This document shows, piece after piece, positions 25,454 to 33,900 of a stretch of DNA of 64,000 bases. The stretch's first letter is position 1; the number at the start of each line of letters is the position of its first letter. Location: NCBI RefSeq assembly GCF_007176755.1, contig NZ_BJTV01000008.1, positions 310,001 to 374,000 of the forward strand, given 5' to 3'. The notes beneath the pieces are model-generated. The model was not told the origin of the DNA. It made no database searches and worked only from the letters and a program-made list of their open reading frames with translations. Made by a program: the position numbers and the translations under genes. The DNA is from Streptomyces sp. 1-11 (GTDB lineage Bacteria > Actinomycetota > Actinomycetes > Streptomycetales > Streptomycetaceae).

Positions 25454-26530
25454 ATGACCGGCGCCGGCGAACCTGTACTGTTCCGCACCACCGGCCGGGC
25501 CGCCCACATCGTCCTCAACCGGCCGCGGGCCATCAACGCCCTCAATCACGAGATGGTCCGCCGCATCGACGAGGCGCTCAGGCGCTGGGAGCGCGACGCG
25601 GACGTGGAGACCGTGGTCGTCACCGGTGCGGGGGAGCGCGGCCTGTGCGCGGGCGGCGACATCCGCGCCGTCCACGACGACGCCCGGGACGGCGACGGCG
25701 CCGCCTCGGCCGCGTTCTGGCGCGACGAGTACCGCCTCAACGCCCTGATCGCCCGCTACGGCAAGCCCTACGTGGCCGTCATGGACGGCATCGTCATGGG
25801 CGGCGGGGTCGGGCTCTCCGCGCACGGCAGCGTCCGCGTCGTCACCGAGCGCTCGCGGGTCGCGATGCCGGAGACCGGGATCGGCTTCGTCCCCGACGTC
25901 GGCGGCACCTATCTGCTCGGCCGGGCGCCGGGCGAGCTGGGTACCCACCTTGCGCTCACCGGCGCCGTGATCGGTGCGGGCGACGCCCTGCACTGCGGCC
26001 TCGCCGATCACTTCGTACCGAGCGGAGCGCTGCCCCTGCTCCTCGACGACTTCGCCGGCATGCCCGCACGGGAGGCGGTCAGCCGCCACGCCCGGCCCGC
26101 CCCCGAGGACGAGCTGGCCGGCCGGCGGGAGTGGATCGACTCCTGCTACGCCGCCGGCACGGTCGAGGAGATCGTCGAGCGGTTGCTGGCGCACGGGGAC
26201 CCGGCCGCCAAGGAAGCCGCCGAGACGCTGCTCGCCAAGTCGCCCACCGCCCTCAAGGTCACGCTGGCCGCCCTGCGCCGCGCCCGGCGCCTCGGCTCGC
26301 TGGAACGGGTCCTCGACCAGGAGTACCGCGTCTCGTGCGCGGCCCTGGGCACCGCCGACCTGGTGGAGGGCATCCGCGCCCAGGTCGTCGACAAGGACCG
26401 CGATCCGCGCTGGTCGCCGGCCACCCTGTCCGAGGTGAGCGACGCCGACGTCGAACGCTTCTTCGCGCCGCTCGGCGAGCACGAACTCGGACTCGCCGAG
26501 CCCGCCCCTACCGCGCGTACGGCGCGGTGA
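25454..26530 (+). CDS. Enoyl-CoA hydratase/isomerase family, 3-hydroxyisobutyryl-CoA hydrolase-like
   Basis: A 358-residue crotonase-fold enzyme. Length and motifs fit the HIBCH branch: CAGGDIRAVHD, the oxyanion-hole glycine run MDGIVMGGGVGLSAHG, and the PETGIGFVPDVGG segment with the Glu and Asp that distinguish thioester hydrolases from hydratases. A C-terminal half typical of HIBCH (AKSPTALKVTLAALRRA) follows. The likely reaction is hydrolysis of 3-hydroxyisobutyryl-CoA in valine breakdown; a hydratase role cannot be excluded. The ATG has GGACGGAGG 9 bp upstream. No other valine-catabolic gene is adjacent, so it seems to be a stand-alone paralogue. It is convergent with gvpA. Confidence 0.85.
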   Translation: MTGAGEPVLFRTTGRAAHIVLNRPRAINALNHEMVRRIDEALRRWERDADVETVVVTGAGERGLCAGGDIRAVHDDARDGDGAASAAFWRDEYRLNALIARYGKPYVAVMDGIVMGGGVGLSAHGSVRVVTERSRVAMPETGIGFVPDVGGTYLLGRAPGELGTHLALTGAVIGAGDALHCGLADHFVPSGALPLLLDDFAGMPAREAVSRHARPAPEDELAGRREWIDSCYAAGTVEEIVERLLAHGDPAAKEAAETLLAKSPTALKVTLAALRRARRLGSLERVLDQEYRVSCAALGTADLVEGIRAQVVDKDRDPRWSPATLSEVSDADVERFFAPLGEHELGLAEPAPTARTAR

Positions 26531-26560
26531 GCCGGCCCCGGCCCGGCGGCCCGGGTCGCG

Positions 26561-26926
26561 CTAGCGCTCCCGGCTCTCGGAGCGCGCCTGCTTGAACGCG
26601 TCGGAGATGGTCTCCGCGGCGCCGGAGAGGGCGCCCTTGGTCATGCCCTGTGCGCCGGACTCCGTGAGCTTTCCCTTCAGCTCCGTGAGTCCGGCCGGCT
26701 TGCGCGGCCCCGATTCCAGGTCGAGCCGGTTGCACGCCTCGGCGAAGCGGAGGTAGGTGTCGACGCTCGCGACCACGATCCGTATATCGATCTTGAGTAT
26801 CTCGATGCCGACGAGGGAGACCCGCACGAACGCGTCGATCACCAGCCCGCGGTCGAGAATGAGTTCCAGAACGTCGTACAGGCCACTGGAACCGCCCCCG
26901 CCGCCCTGCTGTGTCGCCACGGTCAT
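26561..26926 (-). CDS. gvpA: Gas vesicle structural protein GvpA-like, orphan
   Basis: The 121-residue protein carries the highly conserved GvpA core: LYDVLELILDRGLVIDAFVR, then VSLVGIEILKIDIRIVVASVDTYLRFAEACNRLDLE, forming the rib beta-hairpin and flanking helices. As in streptomycete GvpA, an N-terminal Gly-rich leader and a C-terminal extension (KGALSGAAETISDAFKQAR) follow a different pattern from cyanobacterial GvpA. The ATG at 26926 has GAGGGG upstream. No gvpF, G, J, K, L, N, O or S gene is in the window, so it cannot build vesicles from this locus alone. It may serve another cluster elsewhere or have a non-flotation role. Confidence 0.9.
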   Translation of the reverse strand: MTVATQQGGGGGSSGLYDVLELILDRGLVIDAFVRVSLVGIEILKIDIRIVVASVDTYLRFAEACNRLDLESGPRKPAGLTELKGKLTESGAQGMTKGALSGAAETISDAFKQARSESRER

Positions 26927-27204
26927 CGCGACCAACCCCTCATCGTCTGGTTTCGGCCTTGTCCGCGGAGCCCGTCGGGCTCGCCTCTCGCCAACTCGCA
27001 GCGCGGCCCGAGCTTCAATCTGCGAATGCCCCCACCACCTGTGGCAAAACACCAGTACGAGTGGGCACGGGCCGTCCGCGTCCCGTGCCTCTGCCACGGC
27101 ACCGGGGCGTCGCAATAGGCTGAACGCGACCGCCCCCGCCGCGGCCCCGGTACCAGACGCACGACGACCCGACTCGCCACTTCCGCGGAAGGGACGCGAT
27201 CCGC

Positions 27205-27834
27205 ATGAGTTCACCACCGTTGCCCGGGGTTCTCGGTGACATCGCACCGATCCTCGACCACTGGGGCTACTGGGCCGTGGGCGGCGTGATCTTCGTGGAG
27301 GACTTCGGCGTGCCCGCGCCCGGCGAGACGATCCTCATCGCCGCCGCGGTGTACGCGGGGGCCGGGCAGCTCAACATCTTCGCCGTCGTCGCCATCGGCG
27401 TCTTCGCCGCCGTCCTCGGCGACAACGTCGGTTACCTCATCGGCCGCACCGGAGGGCACGCCCTGGTGCAGCGCTACGGCAAGTACGTCTTCCTGCCGCC
27501 CGAGCGGTACGAGAAGGCCGAGAAGTTCTTCGCCCGCCACGGCGGGAAGGTCGTCACCATCGCACGGTTCATCGAGGGACTGCGCCAGCTCAACGGGATC
27601 ATCGCGGGCTCCGCCGAGATGCCCTGGCCGCGCTTCGTCGCCTTCAACACGCTCGGAGCCCTGCTCTGGGTCGGCCTGTGGGCGGGCGTCGGGTACTTCG
27701 CCGGCGACCACATCACGACCATCTACACCGAGGTCAACCGCTACTCGACCTATGTCCTCATCGCCCTGGGCGTGCTGATCGTCGCCTTCGTCGTCCGGGC
27801 CGTGGTGCGCCGTCGCCGCCGGACGGCGGACTGA
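27205..27834 (+). CDS. DedA family membrane protein
   Basis: A 209-residue member of the DedA/VTT family (SNARE-associated Golgi domain). It shows the family signature in order: VEDFGVPAPGETILIAAAVYAG, GDNVGYLIGRTGGHALVQRYG, the FxxRHG motif (FFARHGGKVVTIARFIEGLRQ) with its essential arginines, and GALLWVGLWAGVGYFAG. Four or five membrane segments are predicted, and the tail is basic (VRRRRRTAD). Family members move phospholipids such as undecaprenyl phosphate or phosphatidylethanolamine across the inner membrane and support envelope homeostasis. The ATG at 27205 has a GGAAGGGA site. It is divergent from gvpA and is followed by the acetyltransferase/TetR pair after an 80-bp gap. Confidence 0.92.
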   Translation: MSSPPLPGVLGDIAPILDHWGYWAVGGVIFVEDFGVPAPGETILIAAAVYAGAGQLNIFAVVAIGVFAAVLGDNVGYLIGRTGGHALVQRYGKYVFLPPERYEKAEKFFARHGGKVVTIARFIEGLRQLNGIIAGSAEMPWPRFVAFNTLGALLWVGLWAGVGYFAGDHITTIYTEVNRYSTYVLIALGVLIVAFVVRAVVRRRRRTAD

Positions 27835-27877
27835 CCCCTCACGGTACGGGGAGCGCCGGTGCCGTCCCGGCCCGGAG

Positions 27878-27891
27878 TGTACGTTCGTACA
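27878..27891. promoter_or_regulatory. Palindromic operator TGTACG-TT-CGTACA
   Basis: Perfect 6-bp arms around a 2-bp centre lie 24 bp before the acetyltransferase start, in the leader of an operon that ends with a tetR gene. Position and symmetry fit a TetR autoregulatory operator. Confidence 0.6.
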
Positions 27892-27914
27892 TTCGAGGGC
27901 GTAGTCTGACGCTC

Positions 27915-28496
27915 ATGCCGACGGACTACTTCGCGCAGGACCCGCGCACCAACCTGGAACGCATGGAAGCCGGCGATCTCTACATCGCCGACGATCCCGA
28001 GATCGCTCATCGCCAGCAGCGGGCCGTACGCCTGGCCGCCCGCTACCAGGCCGCCTACGCGGAGGACGCCGACGCCGCGCAGGCGCTGCTGCGCGAACTG
28101 CTCGGCTCCCTGGGCGAGCAGGCCCACCTGCGGCCGCCGGTCCACGTGGACTACGGCAGCAACATCAGCATCGGGGCGCGCACCTTCGTCAACTACAACC
28201 TCACGGCGCTGGACGTCGCGGCCATCACCATCGGCGAGGACTGCCAGATCGGCCCGGGCGTCCAACTGCTGACTCCGACCCACCCGCTGGAGCCGCGGCC
28301 GCGGCGGGACAAGCTCGAAGCCGCCCGGCCGATCACCATCGGCGACAACGTGTGGATCGGTGGCGGCGCCATCGTCCTGCCCGGGGTCACCATCGGCGAG
28401 AACTCCGTCATCGGAGCCGGCGCCGTCGTCACCAAGGACGTGCCCGCGAACGTCGTCGCCGTCGGCAACCCGGCCCGCGTCGCGCGGAGTCTGTGA
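27915..28496 (+). CDS. Maltose/galactoside O-acetyltransferase family protein (LbetaH)
   Basis: A 193-residue left-handed beta-helix acetyltransferase. The N-terminal cap (MEAGDLYIADDPEIAHRQQR) matches the maltose-acetyltransferase domain. The hexapeptide repeats run through ITIGEDCQIGPGVQLLTPTH, where the final His is the catalytic base, and on to ITIGDNVWIGGGAIVLPGV. It would transfer acetyl from acetyl-CoA to a sugar hydroxyl. The ATG at 27915 is only 24 bp from the palindromic operator. The stop is 10 bp before the tetR start, so the pair forms an operon. Physiological substrates for this family are poorly defined. Confidence 0.9.
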   Translation: MPTDYFAQDPRTNLERMEAGDLYIADDPEIAHRQQRAVRLAARYQAAYAEDADAAQALLRELLGSLGEQAHLRPPVHVDYGSNISIGARTFVNYNLTALDVAAITIGEDCQIGPGVQLLTPTHPLEPRPRRDKLEAARPITIGDNVWIGGGAIVLPGVTIGENSVIGAGAVVTKDVPANVVAVGNPARVARSL

Positions 28497-28506
28497 GCCG
28501 ACGGTC

Positions 28507-29064
28507 ATGGCCACCGGACACACCGATCCCCAGCGCCGGGCGCGCATCCTCGACGCCGCCCTCGACCTCATCGCCGAGGAGGGCATCGGCCGCGTCTCCC
28601 ACCGGAAGATCGCCGCACGTGCCGGCGTGCCCCTGGGGTCGATGACCTATCACTTCAAGGGCATGGAGGAGGTGCTGCGTGAGGCGTTCGGGCGGTTCAC
28701 GGACCACATCGTCATGGTCTTCGACCAACACCTCGCCGCGCCGGCCGATCCCGGCCAGGCCCGTCAGGCGGTGGCCGACCTGGTGCACGTGCTGTCCGAG
28801 GGGGACAGGCGTGACCTGGTGCTCACCCAGGAGCTTTACACGCTCGCCGCTCGGGAACCCGCCTACCGGGACCTCACCCACGAGTGGATGCGCCGCAGCC
28901 GCGCCCATCTGGAGAGGCACTTCGACGCCGGCACCGCCCGGCAGCTCGACGCACTCATCGAGGGGCTGACCCTGCACCGCGCGCTCTCGCGTGAGCCGCA
29001 CGACCGCACGCTGACGCTCGAAGCGATCGACCGCATCACCGCACCCGGGCAGCGCCCCCGCTGA
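28507..29064 (+). CDS. TetR family transcriptional regulator
   Basis: A 185-residue repressor. The N-terminal helix-turn-helix is clear (RARILDAALDLIAEEGIGRV, then SHRKIAARAGVPLGSMTYHFKGMEEVLREAF), followed by an all-helical ligand domain. The ATG at 28507 is taken because it begins just before the HTH; longer in-frame versions overlap the acetyltransferase. It lies 10 bp after the acetyltransferase stop and probably controls both through the TGTACG-TT-CGTACA palindrome. It is the last gene of the unit, and a repeat cluster and very strong hairpin follow. The effector is unknown. Confidence 0.9.
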   Translation: MATGHTDPQRRARILDAALDLIAEEGIGRVSHRKIAARAGVPLGSMTYHFKGMEEVLREAFGRFTDHIVMVFDQHLAAPADPGQARQAVADLVHVLSEGDRRDLVLTQELYTLAAREPAYRDLTHEWMRRSRAHLERHFDAGTARQLDALIEGLTLHRALSREPHDRTLTLEAIDRITAPGQRPR

Positions 29065-29137
29065 CCGCCCGTGCGGCACCGACCTGACCGGTGCCGCACG
29101 GGCTCACCCGCCGGCGCCGTCCACCGGGCGCGGACGG

Positions 29138-29235
29138 GACGAACGCGTGGGGACGTACGGGTGGGGGCGTACGAGTGCAGACGAACACGTGTGGACGTAC
29201 GAGTGCAGACGAACACGTGGGGACGTACGAGGGGG
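29138..29235. repeat. 28-bp direct repeats downstream of tetR
   Basis: Units beginning GACGAACACGTGTGGACGTA and ending CGAGTGCA occur at 29180-29207 and 29208-29235, the latter diverging at its end. A stretched version at 29138-29179 has an extra half unit. Each contains ACGTACG/CGTACG and CACGTG-like palindromes. They end directly at the terminator hairpin. Confidence 0.75.
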
Positions 29236-29265
29236 GGCGGTCCCGGGATCCGGGACCGCCCCCCC
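29231..29265. terminator. Very strong bidirectional hairpin between tetR and csbD
   Basis: A perfect 16-bp stem, GGGGGGGCGGTCCCGG, with a 3-nt GAT loop lies between two convergent genes. Confidence 0.85.
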
Positions 29266-29287
29266 CCTCGCGGGTGTTTCAGGCCGG

Positions 29288-29461
29288 TCAGGGCCGGCCG
29301 GTGTCCTTGACCGACTCCTTGGCCTCGCGGGCGTTGCCCGCGGCCTCGGCCGCGTGCCCCTTGGCGACCAGCTTCTCGTTGCCGGTGGCTCGTCCGACTG
29401 CCTGGGCGGCCTTGCCGACGGCCTGCTCGGCCTTGGCCCGTGCCTTCTCACTGGCGGTCAT
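29288..29461 (-). CDS. CsbD family stress protein
   Basis: Fifty-seven residues, highly charged and helical (MTASEKARAKAEQAVGKAAQ through HAAEAAGNAREAKESVKDTG), matching the CsbD family (YjbJ-like). In Bacillus CsbD is a SigB-regulated general stress protein, and in streptomycetes such genes also tend to be osmotic-stress induced; the molecular role is unknown. The ATG has GAGGAGGGG upstream. It is divergent from a small hydrophobic protein gene, so the 246-bp gap between them may be a shared stress promoter region; I see no unambiguous SigB consensus there. Confidence 0.88.
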   Translation of the reverse strand: MTASEKARAKAEQAVGKAAQAVGRATGNEKLVAKGHAAEAAGNAREAKESVKDTGRP

Positions 29462-29707
29462 GCCGCTCACCCCTCCTCGGTTCCGGCGTGCGGTTCTGGC
29501 TGTGCGCATGGCCCCGAACGGCGCGGGCAAACCTATGGCCAGAGAATCGCGTCGAGTGGTCGTCGATTCGGGTCCACCGAGTGCCGGACGGGGGAGAGGG
29601 GAAATGTGCGAGGCGTGCGGATGCCCTGCATCCCGTGAAAATAACTTACGTTTTGTGGGCTTGTAGGGGATGGATAAGGGCATCCGGTGGCCAGGAGGTT
29701 GATAACA

Positions 29708-29878
29708 ATGGTTCCCCTGCTTCTGGTTCTTCTGCTGGCTCTGATCCTCTTCGGCGCGGGCTTCGCGCTGAAGGCACTGTGGTGGATCGCGGTGATCGTG
29801 CTCGTCGTCTGGCTGCTGGGCTTCGTCGTCCGGTCCGCGGACGGAACGGGGCGCAAGGGTCGCTGGTACCGCTGGTAG
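29708..29878 (+). CDS. Small hydrophobic membrane protein
   Basis: Fifty-six residues with two closely spaced hydrophobic helices (MVPLLLVLLLALILFGAGFA and WWIAVIVLVVWLLGFVV) and a short charged tail ending KGRWYRW. ATG 29708 has CAGGAGG 9 bp upstream, preferable to an in-frame GTG at 29687 that overlaps the site. It resembles the 'hydrophobic protein'/Lmo0937-like small membrane proteins often found with CsbD and other stress genes in actinobacteria. The upstream region (about 29636-29670) is unusually AT-rich for this window, consistent with a promoter. Biochemical function is unknown. Confidence 0.8.
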   Translation: MVPLLLVLLLALILFGAGFALKALWWIAVIVLVVWLLGFVVRSADGTGRKGRWYRW

Positions 29879-29880
29879 AC

Positions 29881-29904
29881 GCGCTTCCTCGGATCGAGGA
29901 GCGC
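29881..29904. terminator. First of two tandem hairpins after small membrane protein
   Basis: GCGCTTCCTCG pairs with CGAGGAGCGC around GAT, with one bulged T. It starts 2 bp after the stop codon. Confidence 0.55.
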
Positions 29905-29922
29905 TGCTGGCGGCGCGGATGA

Positions 29923-29958
29923 ACGTGGGGCCCGGCCGGGAACGGCCGGGCCCCACGT
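29923..29958. terminator. Perfect 16-bp hairpin with GGAA tetraloop
   Basis: ACGTGGGGCCCGGCCG and its exact complement enclose a GNRA-type GGAA loop. It is the second hairpin in a row and the probable main terminator for the small membrane protein gene. Confidence 0.8.
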
Positions 29959-30035
29959 CGTGCACGGCCCGCACCGCGCGGGGTCTGCGGGGAGGGATCG
30001 GGCGTATCGGGCGCCTCAGCGGGTACATGTGCCAT

Positions 30036-30096
30036 GCACCGGCCCCGCAGTGGCAGCAGTGGAACCCTGCGCCTCCTATCCCTGCGGGGCCGGTGC
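30036..30096. repeat. Long-range 15-bp inverted repeat
   Basis: GCACCGGCCCCGCAG and its exact complement CTGCGGGGCCGGTGC are separated by 31 nt. It lies in the 293-bp gap (29879-30171) between convergent genes and may end transcription of the minus-strand gene that stops at 30172. The loop has a lower GC content than the surroundings. Confidence 0.5.
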
Positions 30097-30171
30097 GCCG
30101 TCCCGGCGGGGTAAGGCCTGCAGTTGGGACCCCGGGACGGCCCACCGTCACGACGGACGGCGTCGTCTACC

Positions 30172-30567
30172 TCAAGTAGACCGGCGGGACAGCGCGGCGG
30201 CGAGGGCTTCGCAGTGTTCGAGCAGGGCGTAGCCCTCGCAGAGCGCGGTCTCGTGGCCGCCGTACGACTCCAGGTTCAGGACCGCCGCCTCCAGGTGACG
30301 GATCTCGCCGGGCAGCATCGGCACCTCGGAGACGCCACGGGCGCGGGCGGCGGAGGCCCGCTGGTGCAGCAGGGACGCCAACTCGGCGCCGCTGGCGTTG
30401 TGGATGGTCGCGGCGTCACTGCCGCTGCGCAGGACGAGACAGGCCCGGGCGTGCTCGATCACACGGACCACGGCCCGGTACTCCGGCACGGACAGCTCGA
30501 ACGCCGGCGGCGGCTCGCCCGCCTGGCCGGAAGCCTTCGTACGTCTTCGTGCGCCGAAGATCGGCAT
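30172..30567 (-). CDS. Conserved-looking helical protein, unknown function
   Basis: A 131-residue soluble protein with no signal or membrane span. After a basic N-terminus (MPIFGARRRTKASGQAG) it is nearly all helical, with an amphipathic pattern: LSVPEYRAVVRVIEHARACL, then ELASLLHQRASAARARG, and HLEAAVLNLESYGGHETALCEGYALLEHCEALAAAL. ATG 30567 is preferred over 30654 because GGGGGAA lies 7 bp upstream and the extra 29 residues are low-complexity. Helical hairpins like this suggest a dimer or adaptor. I do not recognise the family. It is divergent from the RHS gene. Confidence 0.65.
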   Translation of the reverse strand: MPIFGARRRTKASGQAGEPPPAFELSVPEYRAVVRVIEHARACLVLRSGSDAATIHNASGAELASLLHQRASAARARGVSEVPMLPGEIRHLEAAVLNLESYGGHETALCEGYALLEHCEALAAALSRRST

Positions 30568-30916
30568 CGCGGATTCCCCCCAAGGCGAAGGTGGACGCCT
30601 CGTCGGCTCTGACGGACGCCCGGACGTACCCTTGCCCGATCTTCGTCGGTCCAAGGCTCAACTGTTGTTGTGCGAAAACCTTTCGGCCATCCTTGATCAG
30701 CTTCGGGCGCCGCGGTGACCCGTCCAGGGCCTCGCTTCGAGGCCATTCGCCCCTCCGTTTCCCTTTGTTCGCGAAGATGAGGAGGGACTGATTCCTGCCC
30801 GCATGGTGATCAGATGTAAGGGCACGGCTCGGCCGCTTGTGCGATTCCCGTGTCAGGTTGTGTGCGCCCGGTGACCAGTGGGGTCGCCGGCCTCAGTCTT
30901 CCTGTGGGGGGAAGTC
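30568..30916. other. Divergent intergenic region before the RHS gene
   Basis: The 349-bp gap is markedly less GC-rich than its neighbours from about 30640 to 30800 (for example CTCAACTGTTGTTGTGCGAA). It probably holds the promoters of both flanking genes. I see no palindrome, tRNA or supportable small gene. Confidence 0.45.
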
Positions 30917-33900
30917 ATGCGCACACGTCCCTTCGGCATGCCCGTTCGCGGTGGCCGCAGGAGAACGACCGGCACCATCGGTGCCGCGATCGTCGCATCG
31001 GCCGCACTGGCCCTGTCCGTACTGCCCTCGGCCTCCGCCACCGCGGCCGAGGCGAAGCCCAAGTCGGCCTGGGGGAAGGGCAGTCCGCACTTCGCGATGC
31101 CGGCGGTGAAGGTCGGTCCGAACCGCCCCGTCAAGTCCGAACCGTCGAAGCACCCGACCGACGCCGCCTACGCCCCGTGGCAGCGCGAGCAGCGCGCCCA
31201 CGCCAAGGGTGCGGCTTCAGGCGCTCCGAACAAGCAGAAGTCCGCCGGTGCCGCCGCGGGGGCGTCGCTGGCGGTCTTCGTCCCGGAAGGCCAGGGCAGC
31301 GTGCCCTGGCACCGCTACACCAGCTTCGCCATCACCGACGCGCTGACGGCGAAGATCGACTACTCCACCGGCAACCTGATGCTGACGGCGACGGACTTCG
31401 ACATCGCCGGCGTCGGCCAGCGCCTGCGGCTGGCGCGGACGTACAACTCGCTGGACGCCCCCTACGGCCGTGTCTCGCAGCGCTGGTGGCAGCAGTACGA
31501 GCGCTATCTGTCGGTGTTCAGCGGTGAGGTGGTCCTCTACGACGCCTCGGGTGCGACGGTGCGCTTCACGAAGAACAGCGACGGCTCCTTCACCACCCCC
31601 AAGGGCTACTCCGAGGACCTGAAGAAGAACTCCGACGGCACCTACACGCTGACGAAGTGGAAGTCCGGCTCGAAGGAGACCTACGACGCGGCGGGGACGC
31701 TGACGAAGGTCACTGACCGCAACCACGGCACGATCACCGTCACCCAGCACAGCGACGGCGGCTTCAAGCTCAGCGAGACCCGCTCGGGTCGCTGGATCGA
31801 CGTGACCAAGGTCAACGACACGCTGTGGCAGGCCAAGGACAACACGGGCCGCAGCACCGGATACGGCCTCGACGCCGCCGGCAACATCGACCACACCACG
31901 GACGCCGAGGGCGGGACCACCCTGTTCTCGTACGACTCCTCCGACCGGGTCAGCAAGATCAGCACCAGTGAGGGCCGGGTGACGGTCTTCACCTACGACG
32001 ACGCCGACCGGGTCACCAGCATGCTGCGCGGAACCGGCTTCGACAGCAACGGCCACACCGGGCCCACCTGGACCTACGCCTACAGCGCCACCTCCCCGAC
32101 GGCGGCCGGCACGACCACGGCCAAGGACCCGGAGCTGCACGCGACGAAGTACCAGCACGACGGCGACGGCCAGGTCACCGACGTCACCGACGCCCTGGGC
32201 CACAAGCGGTCGACGAAGTTCGACGCCAACCACAACATCGACACCGCCACCGACGCGATGGGCTCGGGAACCACCCCGGGCAAGGTCACCGACTACGGGT
32301 TCAACTCCCGCAACAACCTGGAGTCCGTCACCATGCCCACGGGCGGCAAGACGGTCAACTCCTGGCAGACCATCGCCGGCGGCGACGTTCCGAAGGACTC
32401 CACCAACGCCGACGGCGAGAAGACGAGCTTCACCTACGACACGGCCGGCAACACCACCTCGGTCGCCCAGACCGGCACCGGCGGCGGCAACGTCTCCTAC
32501 GACTACAACCCCGCCACCCCGACCTGCGGCGGCTTCGAGGGCCAGCGCTGCGCGCAGAAGACGAAGATGACGTCGACGAAGACGGTCACCACCGACTTCC
32601 ACTACGACTCCAAGGGCAACCTGGACTGGGCCAAGGCCCCGGCGCCGCTGGGCAGGACGACCTACACCTACGACTTCCTCGGCCGCACCGAGACCGTCAC
32701 CGACGCGCGCGGCATCAAGACCGTGTACGTCTACGACAACCTCGACCGCGTCAAGACCGTCTCCTCCACCAACGACACCGTCCGCTACTGGTACGACGGC
32801 GACGGCAACCTGGTCCAGCGCTCCGACGGCACGGGCACGGTGAAGTACGAGTTCGACCCGCTGCAGCGCGAGACGGTCCGCCACCTCCAGGACGGCTCCC
32901 AGACCCTGATCGCCTATACGGCGGCCGGCAACGTGGACTACTACCAGGACCCGGCCGGCAAAGTCGACTACACCTGGAACGAGGTCAACAAGCTCACCGA
33001 CCTGAAGGACCCGCAGGGCGCGGTGACCGAGTACGCGTACAACAACAACGACGTCCGCGTCTCCACCACCTACCCCGGCGGTACGGTGCAGAAGGTCGAC
33101 GTCGACGACTCCAGCCGCCCGAAGGCCATCAAGGTGACCTCCGACCAGGGCACCCTGGTCGACCTCGGCTACACCTACGGCTACGGCACCAATGCCGCCA
33201 CCGACGGCACCAAGATCCGCACCAGCACGGACGGCGTCAGCGGGCTGAAGCGCACCTACTCCTACGACGGCGCGGGCCGCTTCTCCTACGCCAAGGAGGA
33301 GAAGAACGGCACGATCGCCGACTCCTGGCAGTACTGCTACGACCTGGCCGGCAACCTCACCTCCCAGGGCACCGACCAGGGCTGCCCGCGCGGCACCACG
33401 TACACCTACAACGACGCCCAGGAGCTCACCGCCAAGTCCAGCACCAGCGGAAGCTGGTCCTACGACGCCATCGGCAACGAGACCGCCGGCGCCTCCACCG
33501 ACGACTACACCCGCACCGGCGAGAACTGGACCGACTACTCCCAGATGTCGTCGATCACGGTGAACGGCAAGACGTACGGCGGGCAGTACGGCTCCACCGA
33601 CCAGAGCGAGCGCATCCGCCTCGGTGACACCTACTTCCACAACGGCCCCCTCGGCCTGTCCGCGAAGTCGACGGCCGGTGTGGACATGGGCTTCAACCGC
33701 GAACCCGGGGGCACCCTGAACTCCATGACCACCGGGGGCAAGACGTACTACTACCTCACCGACGCCATCGGCTCCGTGATCGGCCTGGTGGACGTCGACG
33801 GAAACAAGGTCGACACCTACACCTACAGCCCCCGCGGCGTGCGCATCCTGGCCCAGTCCTCCGAACCGGTCGCCCAGCCGTACCGCTTCGCCGGCAACTA

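Noticed and set aside
30027..30179. 50-codon frame ending TVTTDGVVYLK
   Set aside because: Too many A/T third positions for this genome, no good ribosome site, and it overlaps the convergent gene's 3' end and a hairpin.
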